From the NCBI GenBank assembly GCA_947488325.1, contig CANKYZ010000003.1, forward strand, positions 310,001 to 374,000: a stretch of DNA of 64,000 nt, written 5' to 3'. The notes under the pieces were generated by a model that ran no database searches, was not told where the DNA came from, and saw nothing but the letters and a program-made list of their open reading frames with translations. Origin of the DNA: an uncultured Erythrobacter sp. (GTDB lineage Bacteria; Pseudomonadota; Alphaproteobacteria; Sphingomonadales; Sphingomonadaceae). Made by a program: the position numbers and the translations under genes. Positions 16,558 through 25,471 of this stretch are shown one piece after another. Numbering within the stretch: the first letter of the stretch is position 1; each line of letters opens with the position of its first letter.

Positions 16558-17772
16558 ATGCGCATTCTGTTTTATCTGCCGGTTGTGACCCCTTGGTGGT
16601 TTTCAAACATCGTGATCCACGCCATTCGCGCAGTAGCCCGCGATCACGATGTCCACGTTATGGTACCCCCGCTTTGGAGTGGGACAGGGATCAGCATGGG
16701 AGAGGCGGATCACCTTCGTTCTCTTCCCAATGTGCATTGGCACATTTTGGACGGTCCCAATCACCCGCGCCTGCGCATAAATGCGAGCAATGAGGGCGAT
16801 CTGATTGAATTTGTTCAGACGCTGGCCCCCGACCTCACTCTATGTCGCAGCGCCGACATGAAAACCCCTACCTTGTTCCCTGGCACCGTGCGCTTCATAA
16901 TGGAAGGCGGCGCACCTCCTTTCGATCTCAGCAACTTGAGTGTGACGCTAAAAAAGGGTTTATTCGATCACGGTTTTATGCCGGAATTCGGCGGTCCGAT
17001 TGCGGATCAGTTGGACGCAATTGCAAACAATCTTTGGTCAGATATGATCGCGCGGCAGAACGGACGTCTCGGCCAATCGTCACGCACGGAATTTCTGGCT
17101 AGCGCTCGGCTCGACATGTGCATGCCCATTATCGGTTTGCCACTTGAATATGAGCAGGCTGAAAACTTCTTTGGCCAGCATAATGCATTTCCAGACAACA
17201 CGGCCATGGTTCGTGCGATCACAGAGGAGATTGGGGATGAGGCGACCCTACTCGTCACCCATCACCCGCTTACCGAGCAATACGGTGAAACCAGCGCGGT
17301 GAACGGCGCAATCCTAGAACAAAACGGCCGGGTAAAATTGCTCAAACGGACCGGATTCGCAGGTATGAATGGCGGTGATGTTACCTTTTCGATGATCCAG
17401 CATTGTGATGCGGTGATTGTCGGAAACTCAAAATGTTGGTCGATTGCTGCTGCGATGGGCACGCCAATGGTGCGCCTGTCCGATGCTCCTACCGCATCGT
17501 GGGCCAATGCCTATCGTACCCTTCCCCTGCTCCTGTCAGACTTATCCCACGGAAAGGCAATTGGTGCGGATAGCACCATGACAAAACGTTGGTTCGCGCA
17601 TCACATCCTCAACAGTTCGATTGAACCCGCTGATTCCGGTTTTTGCGCGCAAGACCTAATAGACCGCGCTTCTAAGCCCGCAGATATTGCCTGGTGGGAT
17701 GCCGCCCTTGTCCGGTACCGAGCGTTAAATCCCGAATTCCATCCCAAGCGAGAGTTGCTCCATGCCCATTGA
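16558..17772 (+). CDS. Capsule-synthesis-like protein, putative GT-B transferase
   Basis: Predicted cytosolic protein of 404 aa. It opens with a Rossmann-like strand and helix (MRILFYLPVVTPWWFSN). A C-terminal half follows the pattern of GT-B/capsule polysaccharide proteins: LLVTHHPLTEQYG (about 237-249), then the acceptor-side loop HCDAVIVGNSKCWSIAAAMGTPMVRL (about 283-308), which resembles the sugar-nucleotide pocket. I do not recognise a named family. An upstream ATG at 16504 is open, but its 18 extra residues look non-coding. Neither start has a Shine-Dalgarno. It overlaps the next gene by 11 nt, so the pair probably acts together in surface glycan synthesis. Confidence 0.7.
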   Translation: MRILFYLPVVTPWWFSNIVIHAIRAVARDHDVHVMVPPLWSGTGISMGEADHLRSLPNVHWHILDGPNHPRLRINASNEGDLIEFVQTLAPDLTLCRSADMKTPTLFPGTVRFIMEGGAPPFDLSNLSVTLKKGLFDHGFMPEFGGPIADQLDAIANNLWSDMIARQNGRLGQSSRTEFLASARLDMCMPIIGLPLEYEQAENFFGQHNAFPDNTAMVRAITEEIGDEATLLVTHHPLTEQYGETSAVNGAILEQNGRVKLLKRTGFAGMNGGDVTFSMIQHCDAVIVGNSKCWSIAAAMGTPMVRLSDAPTASWANAYRTLPLLLSDLSHGKAIGADSTMTKRWFAHHILNSSIEPADSGFCAQDLIDRASKPADIAWWDAALVRYRALNPEFHPKRELLHAH

Positions 17773-18493
17773 ATTTCCCGATGACTTAGCCGTGGTGGTC
17801 CCTGTTCGGCGCGGTAGCTCCCGAATTTCGGAGAAGTGCCTTCTACCCTTTGGCGATCAGCCGACTTTGATTGACTGGAAACTGTCTCAGCTCGTCAAAG
17901 TGATTGCGCCTAAGACAATTTATGTGTCCAGCGAGGATGAAGAGTTTTTGGTTATTGCCGATCGCTGGGGCGCATCGCGGCATAAACGTGCAAACGCTCT
18001 TTCTGTCGGACATGATGCACCATTTCGCGACGTGATTACTGGCATCGTGAGCGAAATCGAGCATGATCATATTGCATGGGTAACAGTGGTATGCCCTTTG
18101 ATGACACCGCGCGAATATCGCGATGCCTTTGCCGCCTATCGTGCTCAAGTGATCAGCGGAGACAAGGATTCGCTGCTCGGAGTGAACCGGATACAGGACT
18201 ATTTCTGGTCTGCCACTGGTGCTCTCAACTACAGCGCGGATCGCAATCACACCGTGTCGCAGGACCTGCCAGAATGGTTCAAGGTGACCAACAGCCTCTA
18301 TATGGCCCCTCGCGATTCTATCCTGGAGCGAGAATATTTCTTGGGCGATAATCCGGCCTTGTTCGACCTTGCTCGGTTAGCGGGTATCGATATCGACTAC
18401 ATCGAAGACTACCGCATCGCCCGCGCTCTGTATGAAGTATACCGCGAGGATAATCTGGGCGATCTAGACCCGCCCTTAGACGCGGCAGCTTAG
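17762..18493 (+). CDS. Acylneuraminate/Kdo cytidylyltransferase-like protein
   Basis: Nucleotidyltransferase of 243 aa. The N-terminal VVVPVRRGSSRISEKCLLPFGD (about 11-32) matches the CTP-binding signature of CMP-sugar synthetases, although the usual PARGGS is changed to PVRRGS. DWKLSQLVK, a strand YVSSEDEEF, and LMTPREYRDAFAAYR fit the same fold. The reaction would be CTP plus an acid sugar giving CMP-sugar; the sugar is unknown. The gene overlaps the preceding transferase-like gene by 11 nt, which suggests activation and transfer of one sugar. Confidence 0.78.
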   Translation: MPIEFPDDLAVVVPVRRGSSRISEKCLLPFGDQPTLIDWKLSQLVKVIAPKTIYVSSEDEEFLVIADRWGASRHKRANALSVGHDAPFRDVITGIVSEIEHDHIAWVTVVCPLMTPREYRDAFAAYRAQVISGDKDSLLGVNRIQDYFWSATGALNYSADRNHTVSQDLPEWFKVTNSLYMAPRDSILEREYFLGDNPALFDLARLAGIDIDYIEDYRIARALYEVYREDNLGDLDPPLDAAA

Positions 18494-18568
18494 TCGCCAG
18501 CGCAGTTGACAACATCCGTGCATATCCTAGTGACTACAGACGTAGACACTACGAAGGTCAGGATCACC

Positions 18569-19963
18569 ATGAAAATGCGCGCTTTGGGTTTTGCAGTTCT
18601 GTTCACCTCATGTGGCATAGGATTGACACCTTCCAATAACGCAAATGCGCGTATCTCACCTCAAGATCAAATTTCGACCCTTGCGAAGATTCCTGAGCTG
18701 ATGCGATCATATGACGTAGCTGGCCTTGCCGTGACTGCAGTTGCAGGTGACGAAGTGGTCTTTTCAGGGGGTTTTGGTGTGACTGCCGATGGCGAGACGT
18801 ATACATCATCTTCATCGTGCGGGCTTTTCTCTGCAACTAAAACCATCGCATCTTTGACCTATGCGGGGCTTGCTCGGGATGGCTCGATCGACCTGAATGC
18901 GCCTCTAGGTGAATATCTAAGCACCGCTCCTGAGGCATGGCAATCGATCCCATTTTACAGGTTGTTGAACCACACATCCGGAATAACAATGGTCGTCAAT
19001 AAAGACGGCTTTGGTGCTCTGGTATCCAACCCTGCTTCCAGCAATCGCGATGTCTATCAGATGGTCAGTGAGGCGCCTCTGGATTATCAACCCGGCGAAT
19101 ATTCCCGATACCGGCAGTCTGGCTATGCAATTGCAGAAATGGTCATGGAAGAACGACTTGGAGAGAGTTTCGATGTGCTTGCCGCGCGCTATGTTACCGG
19201 CCCGGCTGGTATGGCCAACACCCAGCATGCATCCGCTAGGTTAGACAGCGAGCCAGCATTCCTGATGAGTGCAGGAGGGTTTCAAACCACTGCGGATGAC
19301 ATGGCTAAGATGTTTTTGAACATCAACAATTCCGTCATTTTGACGCCAGGTGATTGGAAAGCGATGCTGACAGATGAGCGGTATCGTTTCGATGACTATA
19401 GCCTTGGCGCACTGATCGAAGAACGTGATGGTGTTTTGACTGTCGGCCACAGCGGCGGCGGAGCACGCGCGAACATTCGCTACGCCCCGGATGCGAAGAT
19501 CGGGGTAATGATCTGCACCGATGAGAGGCAAAATGGCGGCTTGGCCATTCAATTGGCGCGCATGTTGGTGCACGAAATTGCTTTCGGAGAGGAGCCTGCC
19601 TTACCGATGATGGTTGCCCTTAGCGGATACAGAGATATGTCTGCCGCAAGGGTGGTTGCTGCGTATCATTCAGCCGCCGCAGAAGGTGATCGCTACGATC
19701 TATCGGGCGCGGAACCGTTGCTTAACGCAATAGGCTATTTCTACGTGGCAGAAGAGAGGCTTGATGATGCAATTGAAGTCTTTACGCTGAACTCCGAAGC
19801 ATTCCCGCAGTCACCCAACGTACATGATAGTCTTGGCGAAGCTTTATTGATGAACGGCGACCGGGAAGGCGCCTTGGAGCAATATCGGCAGGTCCTGACC
19901 CTGGCCCCTGACAATGAGAACGCTGCACAAATGGTGGCTAGGATCCTCGAAATGAACGACTAG
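18569..19963 (+). CDS. Serine hydrolase (class C beta-lactamase fold) with TPR-like tail
   Basis: The 464-aa exported protein has a signal peptide or lipobox-like region at residues 1-30. The beta-lactamase/DD-peptidase fold shows SATK (about 92-95, catalytic Ser and Lys) in CGLFSATKTIASL, YRQSGY in place of YxN near 183, and HSGGG (about 300) for the KTG box. The last 110 residues carry TPR-like helices (AIGYFYVAEERLDDAIEVF, then VHDSLGEALLMNGDREGALEQY). Substrates may be peptides or esters; beta-lactam hydrolysis is not implied. The start has AGGA 6 nt upstream. Confidence 0.85.
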   Translation: MKMRALGFAVLFTSCGIGLTPSNNANARISPQDQISTLAKIPELMRSYDVAGLAVTAVAGDEVVFSGGFGVTADGETYTSSSSCGLFSATKTIASLTYAGLARDGSIDLNAPLGEYLSTAPEAWQSIPFYRLLNHTSGITMVVNKDGFGALVSNPASSNRDVYQMVSEAPLDYQPGEYSRYRQSGYAIAEMVMEERLGESFDVLAARYVTGPAGMANTQHASARLDSEPAFLMSAGGFQTTADDMAKMFLNINNSVILTPGDWKAMLTDERYRFDDYSLGALIEERDGVLTVGHSGGGARANIRYAPDAKIGVMICTDERQNGGLAIQLARMLVHEIAFGEEPALPMMVALSGYRDMSAARVVAAYHSAAAEGDRYDLSGAEPLLNAIGYFYVAEERLDDAIEVFTLNSEAFPQSPNVHDSLGEALLMNGDREGALEQYRQVLTLAPDNENAAQMVARILEMND

Positions 19964-20065
19964 CGCACGTTGCGCTTACAATCCCCCTAATTGATCAATC
20001 AGTGTCACTTTGGCTGCGCAGGGGCCATTCTCACCTTAATTGAGACGCGGTTGGGAATTGAAACG

Positions 20066-20839
20066 ATGGGCATTCTGGATAGCTTTCGACTCGATGGTGA
20101 GATTGCTGTCGTTACCGGCGCAGGCAAAGGTATCGGGCGGGCAATTGCCATCGGCCTTGCCGAAGCAGGCGCGGACGTTGCAATCGCATCGCGCACGCAA
20201 TCTGACCTCGATGCGGTGGCTGATGATGTCCACGCATTGGGTCGGCGTGCTTTTCCGCTGGCCACTGATGCGACCGATATGAAGGCGCTAGAACGGCTAG
20301 CAGAACGAACCGCCGAAGAGTTTGGCAAGTTGACGATCTGGGTGAACAATGCTGGCGGTATTCCCGACGGCACGCCGCGTTATTTAACTCGAACGTCCGA
20401 AGAGAACTTTGACGCGCAGATTGACCTCAATCTCAAAGCTGTGTGGATGGGTGCAATTGTTGCAGCCAAGGCGATGAGTGATGGCGGCGGCTCCATCATC
20501 AACATTTCGTCACGATCAGCCTTTGGTCCGCAGGTCAAAAACGGCCCTTACGGAGCAGCCAAAGCTGCCGTGAACAGCCTGACGACGACGATGGCATGGG
20601 AAGTTGCCCCCAATATCCGGGTCAATGCTGTTGCGCCAGGCCCTGTTCCAACCGAGAATTTTGACGAATGCATGGGCACCGACACAGATGAAAAACGCGA
20701 ACAACTGCTCAATCAAATCGGAATCCCGATGAGACGATATGGCAGGCCAGAGGATATCGCGGCGGCGGTTGTCTATATGGCCTCCCCAGCCGCAGGCTGG
20801 GTGACGGGGCAATGCCTGTTTGTGACAGGCGGACGCTAA
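20066..20839 (+). CDS. SDR-family NAD(P)-dependent oxidoreductase
   Basis: Classical short-chain dehydrogenase of 257 aa. The cofactor site TGAGKGIGRA lies at about 18-27 and NNAG near 93. The catalytic Ser in IINISSRSAFG (near 144) and YGAAK (about 158-162) complete the active site. The C-terminal PAAGWVTGQCLFVTGGR is typical. The substrate is unknown. The ATG of MGILDSF is chosen as the normal family start; an earlier in-frame codon adds 25 non-conserved residues. It is convergent with a second SDR gene 85 nt away. Confidence 0.9.
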   Translation: MGILDSFRLDGEIAVVTGAGKGIGRAIAIGLAEAGADVAIASRTQSDLDAVADDVHALGRRAFPLATDATDMKALERLAERTAEEFGKLTIWVNNAGGIPDGTPRYLTRTSEENFDAQIDLNLKAVWMGAIVAAKAMSDGGGSIINISSRSAFGPQVKNGPYGAAKAAVNSLTTTMAWEVAPNIRVNAVAPGPVPTENFDECMGTDTDEKREQLLNQIGIPMRRYGRPEDIAAAVVYMASPAAGWVTGQCLFVTGGR

Positions 20840-20924
20840 CCCCGAAGCAAAAATCGCCACCCGCACCAAGTGTGCGAGCGACGATTCTGTAATAGGTTTA
20901 ACGCCTTACTTTAGCGCGTCATAA

Positions 20925-21710
20925 TCAGCGCGGCGCCATCCGGATGGCGCCATCAAGCCGCACGTCTTCGCCATTGAAATATCCGGTTTCGATCATGGTC
21001 ATCGCCAGCTTTGCGTATTCTTCTGGGAAACCTAGACGCTTTGGGAATGGAACCGACGCAGCGAGCGCTTCCTTCACCTGCGGCGGAGCTGCATTCATCA
21101 ATGGGGTTTCGAAGATACCCGGCAGGATCGTGTTCACGCGGATGCCTTCGCGCATCAAATCTCGGGCGATTGGCAATGTCATGCCCACAACGCCACCCTT
21201 TGACGCAGAATAGGCCGCCTGACCGATTTGCCCATCTTCGGCAGCAACGCTGGCGGTGTTGACCATCGCGCCGCGCGCACCGTCTTCATTAATCGGGTCG
21301 AGCGTCATCATGCCCGCAGCTGATTTCGCAATACAGCGGAATGTACCGATCAGATTGACCTGAATCACAAAGTCGAAGGCACTAATTGGGAAGTGCTTAA
21401 TCTCACCCGATTGCTTGTCGCGGCTGGCGGTTTTGATCGCGTTGCCGATACCCGCGCAGTTTACAAGGATCCGCTCTTGCCCATGCGCTGCACGTGCCTT
21501 GGCGAAACCTGCATCGACGTCTTCGTCGCTGGTCACGTTGACCTTGCAGAACACGCCGCCGATCTCGGTGGCTATTGCTTCGCCTTTTTCTTCATTCATG
21601 TCGAAGATGGCGACTTTCGCACCCTTCGCAGCCAGTGCGCGCGCGGTTGCCGCGCCAAGGCCCGACGCGCCGCCAGTGACGACTGCAGGGGTGTTTGTTG
21701 AAACTTCCAT
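20925..21710 (-). CDS. SDR 3-hydroxyacyl-CoA dehydrogenase-like (HSD10 type)
   Basis: Short-chain dehydrogenase of 261 aa resembling type II 3-hydroxyacyl-CoA dehydrogenases. TGGASGLG at about 12-19 is the cofactor site. NCAG lies near 85, the Ser in VNTASVAAEDGQIGQ near 152, and YSASK at about 165-169. The C-terminal EDVRLDGAIRMAPR is characteristic of this subgroup. It lies 34 nt after a thiolase gene, so together they could run the last two steps of a beta-oxidation round. AGAGGA precedes the start by 7 nt. Confidence 0.9.
   Translation of the reverse strand: MEVSTNTPAVVTGGASGLGAATARALAAKGAKVAIFDMNEEKGEAIATEIGGVFCKVNVTSDEDVDAGFAKARAAHGQERILVNCAGIGNAIKTASRDKQSGEIKHFPISAFDFVIQVNLIGTFRCIAKSAAGMMTLDPINEDGARGAMVNTASVAAEDGQIGQAAYSASKGGVVGMTLPIARDLMREGIRVNTILPGIFETPLMNAAPPQVKEALAASVPFPKRLGFPEEYAKLAMTMIETGYFNGEDVRLDGAIRMAPR
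20932..20951. repeat. Perfect 20-nt palindrome in the SDR 3' end
   Basis: GGCGCCATCC is followed directly by its reverse complement GGATGGCGCC, within the codons for DGAIRMAP just before the stop. It would form a tight stem at the end of the thiolase-SDR transcript. The codons are conserved at protein level, so the symmetry may be partly forced. Confidence 0.6.
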
Positions 21711-21744
21711 TATCTATCCTCTCGAGGGGTTTTGAATATCTGTT

Positions 21745-22914
21745 TTAAACTCGTTCGATGATGGTGACATTGGCAACGCCGCCGCCTTCGCACATAGTTT
21801 GAAGTCCGTATTTCTTATCATGTCGGTGCAATGCGTGAACCAGAGTTGCCATCAATTTGGTGCCCGATGCGCCAAGCGGGTGGCCCAGCGCAATCGCGCC
21901 GCCATGAACATTGAGCTTTTCTGGATCTGCGCCGGTATGTTTAAGCCACGCCATCGGGACCGGAGCGAACGCTTCGTTGACCTCGTACAGATCAATGTCC
22001 GACATCTTCAATCCCGCGCGTTCCAAGGCTCGATCGGTCGCAAATAGCGGTTCTTCGAGCATGATAACCGGGTCGCCCGCAGTCACGGTAAGATTATGGA
22101 TGCGGGCCATCGGGGTGAGGTTGTGGCATTTCAGCGCTTCCTCGCTAACCACTAACACTGCACTCGACCCGTCACAAATCTGGCTGGCAGATGCCGCGGT
22201 TACCTTTCCGTCAGGTGCCAGCAGTTTAACGCCTGCGATCCCTTCCAGCGTCGCATCAAACCGAATGCCTTCGTCAATCGTGTGCATTTCGGTGCCTTCG
22301 GGCGTCTCAATCTCAATCGGGACAACTTCATCGGCAAATGCGCCTGCTTCGGTTGCAGCAATTGCGCGCTTATGGCTTTCAAATGCGAAAGCATCGAGCT
22401 GTTCTTTGGAAAAGCCATGTTTTGCCGCGATCATTTCCGCGCCCATGAACTGGCTAAACTGGACACCAGGATATTTCGCCTGAACGCCCGGCGACATGTA
22501 ATGCCCCAGCCCCTCTTTCATGTGCAAGGTCATGTTTGAGCCCATTGGCACGCGGGTCATGCTTTCAACGCCGCTGGCAATCACTACATCCTGCGTGCCG
22601 CTCATCACCGCCTGCGCTGCGAATTGGATTGCTTGCTGCGATGATCCGCACTGCCGATCGATCGAAACCGCCGGAGTGCTTTGGGGCAGTTTCGATGCAA
22701 GCACGCCCATGCGGCCGACCTGCCCCGCTTGTTCACCTGCCTGGCTGACACAACCTGTGATCACATCCTCAATCGCAATAGGATCAATCCCGCTGCGATC
22801 CAGAATGGCGTCCAGCGATTTGGCGAGCAGATCAACCGGGTGAACGCTGGCAAGGCGACCACCACGGCGACCACCGGCTGTACGAACGGCATCAACGATA
22901 TAGGCAGTGGTCAT
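21745..22914 (-). CDS. Acetyl-CoA acyltransferase (thiolase)
   Basis: Thiolase of 389 aa that cleaves 3-ketoacyl-CoA or condenses acyl-CoA in the cytoplasm. All three catalytic elements are seen: Cys89 in SIDRQCGSSQQA, His near 345 in IALGHPLGASG, and Cys near 375 in MCEGGGVAN. The degradative (FadA-like) role is favoured by the hydroxyacyl-CoA-dehydrogenase-like SDR gene that follows 34 nt later; a biosynthetic role is possible. AGAGGA lies 6 nt before the ATG, the same style of ribosome site as its partner and the enoyl-CoA hydratase gene. Confidence 0.93.
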   Translation of the reverse strand: MTTAYIVDAVRTAGGRRGGRLASVHPVDLLAKSLDAILDRSGIDPIAIEDVITGCVSQAGEQAGQVGRMGVLASKLPQSTPAVSIDRQCGSSQQAIQFAAQAVMSGTQDVVIASGVESMTRVPMGSNMTLHMKEGLGHYMSPGVQAKYPGVQFSQFMGAEMIAAKHGFSKEQLDAFAFESHKRAIAATEAGAFADEVVPIEIETPEGTEMHTIDEGIRFDATLEGIAGVKLLAPDGKVTAASASQICDGSSAVLVVSEEALKCHNLTPMARIHNLTVTAGDPVIMLEEPLFATDRALERAGLKMSDIDLYEVNEAFAPVPMAWLKHTGADPEKLNVHGGAIALGHPLGASGTKLMATLVHALHRHDKKYGLQTMCEGGGVANVTIIERV

Positions 22915-23046
22915 AGATGATCCTCTCTTAAACCAATTTCAATTTGAGACGGGATTATTGAAGGAGGCGCATCAAATCAACTGGTCAAATCATCTGGTCA
23001 AACAGTGCGTTTGATCGCTAGTGATGCTGCCGATGAAGGCACAGCT

Positions 23047-23778
23047 ATGAAAACACTATTCGAACTCAACCCTGCGATTGACCGAAATGCTCTCTCTGCC
23101 CGGTTCGCCGAGACAGGCCGGGTCCAGATAAAGGACGTACTGACGTCTGAGGCCGCCAAGGAGATATTGACGGTGCTGACCAAAGGTACGCCATGGGGCA
23201 TGGCGACCGGCGCTGGCGATAAAAACCGCCAGAGCTTTCGGTTGGAAGAAGTGCGTTCGCCGCAAGGGCAGCAAGCCGTCAATGCAGCGGCAATGGCCGC
23301 GCAGGAAAATTCCGCGCGCGGCGAATATGGTTTCCGATTTGCCCATTACCCTATCCTCACCGCAATCCAGGAAGGATGGAATCCGGGCAGTGCACACGAA
23401 ATCTTGCTCGAGCATTTGAATGCAAAGGATTTCATCAAGCTCGCCCGTGACATCACCGGGATTGATGGGTTGATAAAAGCGGACGGACAGGCAACCCTGT
23501 TTGCCCCCAATCACTATCTTGGCCGACATATCGACAGCCATGTCGCCGAAGGGTGGGAAGTTGCCTATGTGCTCAATTTCGCACCGCCGGATTGGCACCC
23601 TGATTGGGGTGGTTACCTGCTATTTCTCGACAACGATGGCGATGTGGTCGAAGGCTTCCGTCCGCGCTTTAACGCGCTGAATCTGTTTAAAGTCCCGCAG
23701 TCGCACATGGTCAGCTATGTCCCGCCCTTCGCGCCAATTGGGCGAATGGCGGTGACGGGTTGGCTTCGAACCCAATGA
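23047..23778 (+). CDS. 2OG-Fe(II) oxygenase-like protein
   Basis: Protein of 243 aa with a double-stranded beta-helix dioxygenase pattern. The metal site is likely His and Asp in LGRHIDSHVAEGW (about 159-171) with the distal His in KVPQSHMVSYV (about 217-227). The Arg in GRMAVTGWLRTQ at the end is suited to bind 2-oxoglutarate. It resembles prolyl-4-hydroxylase-type enzymes, but the substrate is unknown. The ATG of MKTLFELN has GAAGG 7 nt upstream; an earlier in-frame start lacks a site. It overlaps the next gene by 4 nt (ATGA). Confidence 0.82.
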   Translation: MKTLFELNPAIDRNALSARFAETGRVQIKDVLTSEAAKEILTVLTKGTPWGMATGAGDKNRQSFRLEEVRSPQGQQAVNAAAMAAQENSARGEYGFRFAHYPILTAIQEGWNPGSAHEILLEHLNAKDFIKLARDITGIDGLIKADGQATLFAPNHYLGRHIDSHVAEGWEVAYVLNFAPPDWHPDWGGYLLFLDNDGDVVEGFRPRFNALNLFKVPQSHMVSYVPPFAPIGRMAVTGWLRTQ

Positions 23779-25454
23779 TGGCGATGCATTCTGCGCAAGA
23801 GGCGTTGATGCGTATCCACGCGGCGATGCAATCAAACGATCTTGTTGGCGCGTGGCAAATCGCAGAAGAGGGCCGCCGCGCGCATCCCACTGATGCCGCC
23901 TTGGCTGACGCTGCGGGAGATATTGCTCTTAAATCCGGCGATGCAGTGGCAGCGGCGGCGCATTTCGAAACTGCGTGCATGCTTGCTCCTCAGGTGCTCG
24001 ATTACGTTCTCAATCACTCGATAGCCTTGCAGCGGCTGGAGCGGCACATCGAAGTCATCGCCAATTTGTCAGCCCATGAGCCCACTGGCCGTAAAGTCCC
24101 GAAATATTGCAGTGTGCGGGCTTTATCGCATCGTTCGCTGGGTGAACCGCAAAAAGCGGCACATTGGTATGACGCGGTTCTTGCACTAGACCCACGGCAT
24201 CCGCGCGCACTGCATGGCCGCGCGCGAGCCGCGATTGAACGGGGAGAGGCGGATGCGGTGCGGCGCTTTGACGCAGCGCTTAGTGTTAATCAGGGTGATG
24301 CCGACCTTTGGTTGGGAAAGGCGCAGGCACTTGATGTCGCAGGCGATATCAATGGGGCACGCAGGATTGCTGAACAGCTCTGTGCCCAGGCACCAGGCTT
24401 CACCGCGGCACTGTCATTCCTTTCCGGGCTTATGCTGGCGGCGGGCGAGGCCGATTTTGGCGCACCGTTCCGCGATGCCGCTGCGCGTGCGCCGCAAGAT
24501 CCCAATATCCCCGCCACGCATGCTGAAACGCTTGCAGGTTTGGACCACGCTTTGTCTGCTGCCAATATCGCCGCCGAGGCACGCCTAAGATTCCCAAATA
24601 TGTTGCATTTCGCATTACTCGAAGCAGTTCATGCTGGTTCTGCAGGAGAATTGGACCGCGCCGAAGCGATCTTTTCAGAGCTTCCCAAAGACACTCCAAA
24701 CCGCACCGTTCACGAAGCTCGTCACCGTGTTCGAACGGGCGAATTCGCAAGCGCCAACGCGCTCTTGGATGAAGCAGTTTCTGTCTCTCGTTGGGATATA
24801 ACGGCTTGGTCTTTGCGCGACATTGTCTGGCGCACTCTAGGGGATGCAAGGGCAGAGTGGCTTCATGAACAAGAGGGGTTGATTCAAATTCGTCCATTGG
24901 CTGGCCGCCAAGGATTGATTGAAGACGCGACTGCAGAACTGCGCGTGCTTCATGAAGGTTCCGCAATGCCACTTGGTCAAAGTCTGCGCGGTGGAACTCA
25001 AACGCGCGGAATTCTGTTCCACCGTACCGAACCTTTACTTGCCGAATTGCACGCAGCCATTCTTGCTACACTGGGGGAGTATCGGGCCGAACTGCCGGTC
25101 TTCGACCCGGCGCATCCGCTGCTGCGCCTGCGTGACACCCCTTGGAAGCTGGCGGGATCTTGGTCTGTGCGACTAACCGGTGGCGGCGATCACCACACGG
25201 CACATATTCATCCGCAGGGAGTCATTTCATCCGCGCTATATCTGGTTGTCCCCGACGAGGCAGAGGGTGAAGATCAGCAAGGCTGCCTTGAAGTTGGACG
25301 CCCGAAAGCCGACCTGGGATTGGATTTGCCACCGGTTAAAGCGATCCGCCCGATGCCCGGCCACCTCGCGCTATTCCCCAGCACGATCTATCATGGCACT
25401 ACCCCCTTCACGTCGGCCGAACGTATGACGGTCGCATTTGATGTCGTTACCTAG
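23775..25454 (+). CDS. TPR protein with C-terminal 2OG-Fe(II) oxygenase domain
   Basis: Protein of 559 aa. Residues about 1-370 are tetratricopeptide-like helical pairs (DAALADAAGDIALKSGDAVAAAAHFE, PQKAAHWYDAVLALDPRHPRALHGRA). The last 190 residues form a putative oxygenase of the 2OG-FeII_Oxy_5 type: SWSVRLTGGGDHHTAHIHPQG with two candidate metal His, then GHLALFPSTIYHGTTPF with the distal His, and RMTVAFDVV. TPRs probably recruit a protein substrate. The start overlaps the previous stop as ATGA, which indicates coupling to the smaller oxygenase gene. Confidence 0.85.
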   Translation: MMAMHSAQEALMRIHAAMQSNDLVGAWQIAEEGRRAHPTDAALADAAGDIALKSGDAVAAAAHFETACMLAPQVLDYVLNHSIALQRLERHIEVIANLSAHEPTGRKVPKYCSVRALSHRSLGEPQKAAHWYDAVLALDPRHPRALHGRARAAIERGEADAVRRFDAALSVNQGDADLWLGKAQALDVAGDINGARRIAEQLCAQAPGFTAALSFLSGLMLAAGEADFGAPFRDAAARAPQDPNIPATHAETLAGLDHALSAANIAAEARLRFPNMLHFALLEAVHAGSAGELDRAEAIFSELPKDTPNRTVHEARHRVRTGEFASANALLDEAVSVSRWDITAWSLRDIVWRTLGDARAEWLHEQEGLIQIRPLAGRQGLIEDATAELRVLHEGSAMPLGQSLRGGTQTRGILFHRTEPLLAELHAAILATLGEYRAELPVFDPAHPLLRLRDTPWKLAGSWSVRLTGGGDHHTAHIHPQGVISSALYLVVPDEAEGEDQQGCLEVGRPKADLGLDLPPVKAIRPMPGHLALFPSTIYHGTTPFTSAERMTVAFDVVT

Positions 25455-25471
25455 GGAATATTCTGAACGTC

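Noticed and set aside
18506..18568. TTGACA at 18506 as -35 box or TTG start of the serine hydrolase
   Set aside because: No matching -10 at 16-18 nt, and the downstream ATG has a proper ribosome site and signal peptide.
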